From contig NZ_CP024608.1 of the NCBI RefSeq assembly GCF_002752675.1, forward strand, positions 5,704,001 to 5,768,000: 64,000 bases of DNA, in the 5' to 3' direction. The DNA is from Massilia violaceinigra (GTDB lineage: Bacteria > Pseudomonadota > Gammaproteobacteria > Burkholderiales > Burkholderiaceae_D). The translations under genes were made by a program, and so were the position numbers. Shown one piece after another: positions 58,201 to 61,200 of this stretch. The notes beneath the pieces were generated by a model, which had not been told where the DNA came from, searched no databases, and worked only from the letters and a program-made list of their open reading frames with translations. How positions within the stretch are numbered: the stretch's first letter is position 1; each line of letters opens with the position of its first letter.

Positions 58201-58264
58201 GCGCGCGGGCCAGCAAAGCTTCCCTCTCGGATGGATCCAGGTTTTCCAATGATGCGTTAGTCAT
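37235..58264 (-). CDS. Six-module non-ribosomal peptide synthetase with tandem thioesterases (7,009 aa)
   Basis: Order by residue: C (49-480), A-Leu (500-980), T (1017-1059); E/C (1100-1556), A-Thr (1576-2062), T (2109-2156); divergent C (2192-2622), A-Ser (2646-3122), T; E/C (3246-3712), A-X, T; C (4322-4776), A-Orn-like, T; E/C (5366-5832), A-X, T (6369-6416); TE1 (Ser6523, GWSGG); TE2 (Ser6801, GHSFGG). Codes read by eye: DAWFLGNVVK (Leu), DFWNVGMVHK (Thr), DVWHMSLVDK (Ser), DGFIVAGVCK (unknown), DMENSGAINK (near Orn), DAFTVAAIWK (unknown). The three E/C domains carry HHLLxxxGD, the dual epimerisation signature, so the residues before them should be D. The N-terminus (SEREALLARARAAKLQRK) looks like a docking helix for the upstream NRPS. 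Start ATG at 58264, three bases after the upstream stop, with AAGG ahead. Tandem TEs suggest release of a cyclic product. Confidence 0.95.
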   Translation of the reverse strand: MTNASLENLDPSEREALLARARAAKLQRKGSTQREPIDVRATPGGSWPLSFAQQRLWFIAQMGQEASVAYHIPGALALDGHLDEDALNAALDRIVQRHEALRTRFALVDGRAQQCIEPHGRFAVVRHDISADDPHARQAAIAHWSRHEAAEPFDLGRAPLIRARLLRLGEREHILLLTLHHIVSDGWSMGVLMRELGELYRAYADEGVAHWDDPLPPLPVQYADYTLWQRQWLDGAVQKQQLGYWRGQLAGAPELLTLPTDRPRPAVQDYTGQSIGFELDANLSTGLKALSHKHGTTLYMTLLAAWSALCARLAGQDEVVIGSPVANRTRVELEPLIGFFVNTLSLRIDVSANPSVSDLLAQVRECVLQAQSHQDVPFEQVVEAVNPQRTLAHSPIFQLMFAWQNTPREALELGQIELRELEFDHHSAKFDLALDMQEAGGRIMGRLGFATALFERATMERHAAYFKALLEGMVRDDSQPVASIAILGQAERRQVLVDWNDTPREYSDAFAHELFERRAAQAPGATALEADGESLTYQALNERANQLAHHLISLGVRPDTRVAIALERGTPLVLAMLATLKAGGAYVPLDPQYPSDRLAFMLDDSRPKVVLTQASVQERLPACRALMTAAVLELDAPFAPWTNQPASNPERASTGLAPSNLAYVIYTSGSTGKPKGVMVEHRNLANLVGWHADAFPLIAGERASSTAGIAFDACTWEVWPPLCMGAALALAPADAAGDPVALLDWWEKQELHSSFLVTALADIAFQREAGAKKPLRTLLVGGDRLGKPPAAGLGFEVVNNYGPTEATVVATSGRIGAGDAVVHIGRPIANTSIYLLDRYGQPVPVGVAGEIHIGGASVARGYLNQPQLTQERFLPDPFSQLPDARMYRSGDLARWLADGTIEFLGRNDHQVKIRGLRIELGEIEAHLSRQNGVREAVVLAREDSPGDQRLVAYLVGDVDTGAVREALARELPDYMVPAACVVLGAMPLTANGKLDRTALPAPEGSAYAQRSYEAPQGATETALAAIWAELLQLDQVGRHDHFFELGGHSLLAVQLMERMRRVHLGADIRTLFSQPTLAALAHAVDQAAGTGGGEVAAPPNAIPAGCAEITPAMLPLVTLDERQIARIASTVPGGMQAIQDIYPVAPLQEGILFHHLLQAEGDPYLSSATLAFDSRARMDGFVAALQQVIDRHDVLRSAILWEGLSEPVQVVWRQARFTVDTPALPAGDTVAQLCALADPRHVRLDVRTAPLLHGFSAFDDKSGRWLLQLLLHHMILDHTTLDVMFQEIAAIQGGRADELPEPVPFRNFVAQARLEGRAQEHEAFFRQMLGDVDEATVPYGLADVKGDGSNVEEVQRRLTPVLSQRIRRQARAAGVSAATLFHWAWARVVSQGSGVDDVIFGTVLFGRMQGGAGADRAMGLFINTLPLRVRLGAASVQEELRAIHETLLQLVRHEHAPLSLAQRCSALPAGKPLFSALLNFRHSAGRDEQAEGGWDEGIEVLSSQERTNYPFGLSVDDLGQDFLLTVQVALPVEARQICDDVLRELEALAGALEKGERTPVAAANGAAPWSDAVCSFAQPFCVHEQFEQQVERTPDAIAVRHGDTDLSYRDLNALANQLAHHLRTLGVGPDDRVAICVQRDHTMLVAILAVLKAGGAYVPLDPAYPAARLTHMLHDSAPKVLITHEGALQGVEHAVPVLDLSQSQPAWAHNATTNPRADAVGLLPHHMAYIIYTSGSTGLPKGVMVEHANVGRLFAATAHWFGFGPNDVWTMFHSYAFDFSVWEMWGALLHGGRVVVVPQATARSPDDFYQLVCAEGVTVLNQTPGAFRRFIASQGASDAAHSLRYVVFGGEALQPAMLKPWYARNGERTRLINMYGITETTVHVTYRELTPADAQGSGSPIGMPIPDLAVHILDTQGRPAPIGMVGEMHVGGAGVARGYLNRLELTAERFIDDPFQPGGGQRLYRTGDLGRRLRDGSIEFMGRNDAQVKVRGFRIELGEIEARLLHLPAVREAVVLAIDDAQGEKRLAAYVVPRDGAAHGDGMAIREELAQILPDYMVPAYIVCLDSLPLTVHGKLDHAALPAADVARSDAGYCAPRNPAEECIASIWADVLGIDRVGVHDNFFALGGDSMRTISIVSKARERGLALAIEHIFSHLTVAGVAAALARAQPDAAASAPAATAMALSPADAALLPGDVEDAYELTCLQLGMVFHNQMSADGSVYHDVFSHHLRIEGWNAEVFQQALDTVVARHPVLRTSFDLRTYSVALQLVHRGARIAVDISDISAFDAARQEHLISDFLRQERGNGFAPGEAPMFRIFIHQRGHDSFQLTLSFHHAILDGWSVASFVTELFQVYQALRAGERIDAPALACSFRQAVAAEQVILASSSATAFWTGYLAGHTVASLPPRDADNDVDASRTAAITLPEGVTAQLEALARELHVPLRTLLLAAHVRVMALFSGESDVLTGMVSHSRPAEQDGDKVLGLYLNTLPLRQAIEPGSWKDLIVATFKSELAVMPYRAYPYARIMQENGRRALFESAFNFVNFYVYDGLRNVESLQFLEGQAFEATNHALTFNAAQEGNKLTLSLQRDPARLSARQAARIAAAYQAALVTMAREPDGAHLFAGLLDAAEREQVLRGWNDTARDYRQDLCIHELIEAQVRSNPLAVALEVDDTRLTYGELNEQANRLAAYLRMLGVGPDQRVALCLERGVAMVVGLLAVLKAGGAYVPLDPAYPEERLAFMLKDSAPLVLLTQAGLARHLTVPSDLPVLQLDATNPPWHALPGKNPDAAALGLSPSNLAYVIYTSGSTGQPKGVMNEHLGVVNRLLWMQEAYCLDAGDAVLQKTPFSFDVSVWEFFWPLMNGARLVMARPDGHKDPAYLADTIERHGITTVHFVPSMLQAFIDGGAAERCTGLKRVMCSGEALPGALARRFRQCAPDAQLYNLYGPTEAAVDVTAWHCAGVDLPDNIPLGRPVANTAIYLLDRHGQPAPVGVPGEIHIGGVQVARGYQNRDELTRQRFVADPFAGKPGARMYKTGDLGQWLADGSVEFLGRNDHQVKIRGLRIELGEIEAHLVRQEGVREAVVLAREDSPGDKRLVAYLVGQVDTQLVRAALARELLEYMVPAACVVLDSLPLSANGKLDRKALPAPEGSAYAQRTWEAPQGPTETALAAIWAALLQVERVGRNDHFFELGGHSLLAVQLMERMRRQELFADIRTLFSQPTLAALAQAVDQAGQAGRRDVVVPPNSIPAGCTTITPAMLPLVALDAEQIARIVATVPGGAANVQDIYPLAPLQEGILFHHLLQNKGDAYLLSATLSFDSRERLDAFTGALQQVVMRHDALRTALLWEGLPEPVQVVWREATFNVETLALPGVDTPAELRAHADPRHFRIDLRRAPLMHGFAAFDDKTGCWLLQLLLHHVVTDHTTLDVLFEEMALIQAGRAQELPLPVPFRNFVAQARLGVSVQEHEQFFRQMLGDVDEPTAPFGLLDMQGDGSNVDEARLPLDAALALRLRQHARRLGVSATSLFHLAWAQVLARTSGRDDVVFGTALFGRMHGGSGADRVLGLFMNTLPVRIRLDDTPVEAAVRDTHERLAQLLHHEHAPLSLAQRCSGMAASVPLFSAGFNYRHSPPAQQVWEGMEVLHGEELSNFPLVLKVDDHGEAFSLTANAQRPIDPMRVCRYMHAALDHLADALDNAPATTSRDLEILPADERSQLLEGWNDTFAAIDAGRCIHQLFELHAASSPDAAALVVDGSAPLSYAELNARANQLAHHLIKLGLRPDMRVAIALPRGADMIVALLATLKAGAAYVPLDPGYPAERLAFMLDDSRPRVVLTHADLQERLPASRALLTATVLELDDLAAPWQDKPATNPDPASLGLTDAHLAYVIYTSGSTGTPKGVMMEHAALCNLAQAQIDSFGVTSRSRILQFSSFSFDGCIFEVVLALCHGAALYMVASDVPLAGDSLLAVADKHGISHAILPPAVLAALPDSARMDSITTLVMAGEASGQALVRRWAAGRTLINGYGPTETAVCATVFRCDAQQAGDPPIGQPIANKRIYLLDAHDAPVPLGVAGEIHIGGAGIARGYLNRRELSEERFIPDPFAGTPGARMYRSGDLGRRRADGNIEFVGRVDKQVKVRGFRIELGEIETVLLAAPGVRDCVVLAREDQPGQRRLVAYFSTPEPELCTPESLRLHLAGRLPEYMVPAAYVCLDALPLTPNGKLDRRALPAPEDGAFSTRVYEAPQGPVESALAALWSELLQVEQVGRRDHFFELGGHSLLAVQMISRLHQRLGLEVALSDLFAQPVLHALATLAHKAPAQGLPPLVAGPRPLDIPVSFAQQRLWFIAQMGEAASAAYHISGGMRLHGRLDERALRCALDRIVHRHEALRTHFELVDGAPVQRIAASTGLTLVRHDLSADAQPQAGVEHWSRVEASTPLDLGQGPLIRARLLRLGEQEHILLLTVHHVVSDGWSMGVLARELTALYNAYAADGPAHDLDPLPPLPVQYADYALWQRGWLGAAPAQEQLAYWKRQLAGAPALITLPSDRPRPAMQDYTGQSLSFTIDPALCAGLKALSRKHGTTLYMTLLAAWAALAARLAGQDEVVIGSPVANRGRVELEPMIGFFVNTVALRLDVSDSPTVADLLAQAKQRVLEAQSNQDVPFEQVVEVLNPERALNYSSIFQLMFAWQNMPHDAVQLGDLRLEELPERSDRSTAFDLSLTLQESGEHIVGTMEYAAALYDRATIERHLARLRTVLEGMVRDDSQAFDRIDLLDAGERQQLEAAWRHVRQPYPDNACIHQLFEQQVERTPHATAAEQEGRALSYGELNARANQLAHHLRQLGVQPDQRVAICAPRSLDMLVAILGVLKAGAAYVPLDPAYPQERIDYMLRDSAPVALLTQSELEAPSWLHQPTGNPEPAAIGLTASHLAYVIYTSGSTGAPKGVMIEHRGLCNQITALQRLYALGPADRVLQFAAPSFDMSVEEIFGALVSGATLVLGSPAWIADAQRWCELAEANALTVANLPTMFWQQIAQAPHVALPASLRQISIGGEGVAAAALDAWWARPGHRPVLVNAYGPTEATINASILTCQRGTNPRSIGSPVANTPVYLLDRHGQAVPPGVAGEIHIGGVGVARGYLNLPQLTQERFVPDPFASDAGARMYKSGDLGRWLSDGSLEYLGRNDHQVKLRGFRIELGEIEAQLARQSGVRQAVVLAREDNPGDKRLVAYVVGAADAGALRAALAQVLPDYMVPAAFVTLDALPLTPNGKLDRHALPAPEGSAYAQRAYCAPQGEAENALARIWAELLHVERVGRDDNFFELGGHSLLAVQLMERMRRSQMPVDIRTLFLRPTVAGLAGVAGTQEAREVVVPPNRIPSSCTAITPDMLPLVALDAAQIARIAGTVAGGVANVQDIYPLAPLQEGILFHHLLQAEGDLYLSAATLAFDSRERLDGFVQALGQVIARHDALRTSVQWEGLPEPVQVVWREAPFVLETPALANGDVAAMLRAHADPRSMRIDLGQAPLMRGFAAPDPDNGRWLLLLLEHHLVTDHTTLDLLFDEMAMIEAGRADELPPPVPFRNFVAQARLGVSREEHEAFFRSMLGDVDEPTAPFGLANVQGDGSTVHEAQQLLAPALSERIRRQARSFGVSAASLFHWAWAQVLGQATGREDVVFGTVLFGRMQPGAGAERTMGLFINTLPLRVPLGEVSVEQGIRETHALLAQLMQHEHASLALAQRSSALAAGTPLFSALLNYRHSGQQASDSVTGTWAQGITVLAAEERSNYPFSLSVDDLGDGFGLSAQIAEPVDPQRVCEYMAQALNGLVGALETAPHLPAWGINVLDAAERERLLVRWNDTAQPFPDSLCIHQLFEQQVARAPRAAALEHQGRCLDYGQLNERANQLAHHLRSLGVQPDARVAICAPRGVELVVAILAVLKAGAAYVPLDPAYPRERLDYMLRDSAPVALLTVAGMPAAATVPVLVLDGESQPWLRQPLTDPDPAAVGLTPASLAYVIYTSGSTGQPKGVMVEHRGLCNVAQAQARTLAIDPASRVLQCASPSFDACVFELVMALCHGAALHVPAPGALLAGPVLTEALAAHDITHVTLTPAVLNGLDPGTGLAGVRTLVVAGEACSQELVERWAAGRAFVNAYGPTEATIWATFQPCVAGGPAGAPPIGRPIANTAIYLLDRHGQPVPTGVAGEIHIGGVGVARGYLNLPQLTQERFVPDPFAGHDGARMYKSGDLGRWTADGTLDYLGRNDHQVKLRGLRIELGEIEAQLRRQDGVHDAVVAVREDRPGDKRLVAYVVAGTGEVDAQRMRAALAQVLPEFMVPAAIMVLDALPLTPNGKLDRQALPAPEGAAYARNQYAAPQGEVETVLAGIWAELLDVDLVGREDNFFALGGHSLLTIQMVERLRQQGMQVEMRSIFDSPVLKDVAARIQRSAALSLSHHLVPLRLGGARRPLFFLHEPTGEVLSYERLSRHFGDDMPVYGVQAGRADAGQPVRMETLARRYLDVIRTVQPHGPYRLAGWSGGGLIAYEMAHQLLGEDETVEFLGLIDSGRPGYKAAESMPDEAAMRWVFLEVYASYLDTSLDMMRVRDLQALGSIDAAVATCRERGWLPAAFTTEELTWRSARFAQLILACANYVPQPLPISVHLFAGEPAEGADPSIGWHALLRRHLHLSVIGGDHKTIMEEPYIETLAARIKRVLADAEALPTLEAVAPDKAAITLQSGRKGHSPVFCIPGAGANVTAFLPLVHALGDAEPVIGLQARGHDGSCVPHATVEAAARAYLPEVRAHAGRGPYRLLGHSFGGWIALELARLLVQAGETVAQVVLVDCEPPGPVRHSDRLQTLTLFIDLLEMDRGQALGVDRARLAGLDEAGQLAHLMERLTAAGVLPPRTPVDKLQGLLRVFGSHLNTSYEPAGPYAGAILLVNAEVAETAGSARRAAMSAPEKLARWQRLADRVDVQTLAGSNHMNILKQPFVDLLAGAAADAWAVDADVMPLNPFINSSSKAKRQ

Positions 58265-58267
58265 TTT

Positions 58268-61200
58268 TCAAGCCTTATGTTGAGAGATCACAAATTCAAG
58301 TTCATCGGCGTCGAATGCCAGCAACTCGTAATCGAGGATGACGCTGGCGAGCGCGCACAGGGTTGGGTTGGCAAAAACGTCCATGAGCGGCACGTCGACA
58401 TCCCAGGTTTGCCGGATGCGGGCGATCAGCTGCATCACCAGCAGGGAATGGCCACCGAGTTCGAAGAAGTGGTCATGCCGCCCTACCCGCTCCAGCCGCA
58501 ACAGATCGACCCAGATGCGGGCCAATGCCGCTTCGGTCTCGCCCTTGGGCGCGGCGTAGGCGCGTTGGGCGAAGGCCGCGCCTTCCGGCGCCGGCAGCGC
58601 CTTGCGATCGAGCTTGCCGTTCGCGCTCAGGGGCAAGGCGTCGAGCACGACGCAGGCCGCCGGCACCATGTAGTCGGGCAGTTCGCGCGCCAGCGCCGCG
58701 CGCAGCGCCTGCGGATCGGCTGCGCCAACCACGTAGGCCACCAGGCGCTGGTCGCCCGGACTGTCTTCGCGCGCCAGAACCACCACTTCGCGCACGCCGT
58801 CCTGGCGCGCAAGGTGCGCTTCGATTTCGCCCAGTTCGATGCGCTGGCCACGGATCTTGACCTGATGGTCGGTGCGGCCCAGGAATTCGACAGTGCCGTC
58901 GGCCAGCCAGCGTCCCAGGTCGCCGGTCTTGTACATGCGCGCCCCCGGCTTGCCCGCAAACGGGTCGGCCACGAAACGCTGGGCGGTCAGTTCGTCGCGA
59001 TTGAGGTAGCCGCGCGCCACCTGAACGCCGCCGATATGGATTTCGCCCGCCACCCCGGCCGGCACCGGCTTTCCATGGCGGTCAAGCAGGTAGATCGTGG
59101 TGTTGGCGATCGGCCGGCCGATAGGAATGATATCGGGCAGGTCGCTCCCCTTGCAGTGCCAGGCGGTGACGTCGACCGCCGCTTCGGTCGGGCCGTACAG
59201 GTTATGCAGTTCCGTCCGCGGCAGGCATTGCACGAAGCGCCGCGCCAGGGCGCCGGGCAAGGCTTCTCCGCTGCACATGACGCGCCGAAGCTGCGCGCAG
59301 CCTTCGGCGGCGCCGCTGTCGACGAACGCCTGCAGCATCGACGGCACGAAGTGCGCCGTGGTGATGGCGTGACGCCTGATGGTGTCGGCCAGGTAGGCCG
59401 GATCCTTGTGACCGCCGGGACGGGCCATCACCAGGCGCGCGCCCTGCATCAGCGGCCAGAAAAACTCCCAGACCGACACATCGAAACTGAACGGGGTCTT
59501 TTGCAGCACCGCGTCGGCGGCATCGATGCGGTAGGCGTCCTGCATCCAGAGCAGCCGGTTGACCACCGCGGCATGCTCGTTCATGACGCCCTTGGGCTGG
59601 CCGGTGGAACCGGAGGTGTAGATCACATAAGCCAGGTGCGCGGGTGTGGGGCCCAACTGGGCCGGGGCCAGGTCCGTCGTCGGCATCGATTGCCACGGGC
59701 GCTCGGCGCAATCGAGCAGCACGGTCGGTACCTCGGCAGGCAGATCGATGCCGGCCTGCGTCAGCAGCACGCACGGTGCGCTGTCGGCCAGCATGAAGGC
59801 CAGGCGCGCGGCTGGGTACGCCGGGTCGAGCGGCACGTAGGCGGCGCCCGCCTTGAGCACCGCCAGGATGGCAACGACCATCTCCAGGCTGCGTTCCAGG
59901 CACAGGGCCACGCGCTGCTCAGGACCGGCGCCGTGCGTGCTCAGGTAATGCGCCAGCTGGTTGGCCTGTTCGTTCAGTTCACGGTACGTCAGGCGGCTCT
60001 CGTCCAGTTCCACGGCAACCGCGTGCGGCGTTGCCTGCGCTTGTTCTTCGATGATCTCGTGGATGCACAGGTCTTGCCGGTAGTCGCGCCGGGTGCGGTT
60101 CCAGCCGCGCAGTACCTGTGCGCGTTCCGTGTCCGACAGGATGTCGATGCGGTCGATGGCGCAGGTGTCGTCGTTCGCCATCCCGGCGAGCAGCAGGCTG
60201 AAACAGCCCAGGTGGCGCTCGATGGTGGCACGGTCGAACAGCGCGCTGGCAAACGTCATCCAGCCAACGATGGCACCATCGCACTCTTCCAGGTCGAGCG
60301 ACAGGTCGACCGTGGCGCTAGGGTGCTCCAAGATGATTTCCTCCGTATCCACGCCATCGAGCGACGCTGCCGCCTGCGGCGTGTTCTGCCACGCGAACAT
60401 CAGCTGGAAAATCGGGCTGTGCGACAGGGTGCGCTGCGGTTTTAGCGCTTCGACCACCTGCTCGAACGGCACGTCCTGGTGGCTTTGCCCCTCCAGGACG
60501 CACTCGCGCGCCTGGGCCAGCAAGGCGCCGACACTTGGGCCGCCGCTCAGGTCCAGGCGCAGCGCCAGGGTGTTGGCGAAAAAGCCGATCAGCGGCTCTA
60601 GTTCGACGCGGCCGCGATTGGCGACCGGTGAGCCGATCACCACCTCGTCCTGCCCCGCCAGGCGGGCGCTCAGGGCGCCCCATGCCGCCAGCAGGGTCAT
60701 GAACAGAGTGGTACCGTGCTTTTGCGACAAGGCTTTAAGGGCGCTGGCCAGCTCGCGCTCGATCCGTACGGGCACGCTCTGGCCCGCATAGTCTTGTACG
60801 GTGGGGCGCGGCCGGTCGGTCGGCAGGGTGATGAGACCTGGCGCACCAGCCAGTTGCTGCTGCCAGTAGGCCAGCTGGATGCGTTGCACCGCCCCGTCCA
60901 GCCACTGGCGCTGCCAGAGCGCGTAGTCGGCATACTGCAGCGACAGTGCAGGCAACTCATCGCCGCAGTACAGCGCACGCAATTCGGCGGCCAGCACGCC
61001 CATTGACCAGCCGTCGGCGGCCATGTGGTGCATGGTCAGCAGCAGACAGTGGTCGTGTTCCCCCAGCCGCAGCAGGCGGCCGCGGATCGGGGAACCATGG
61101 GCCAGGTCGAACGGCGCCTGCGCTTCGTGCCGGCTCCAGCGCGCGATCGCTTCGTCACCGGATTCCCCGGCTTCGCGCAGGTCGTGGCAAACGAGCGCGA

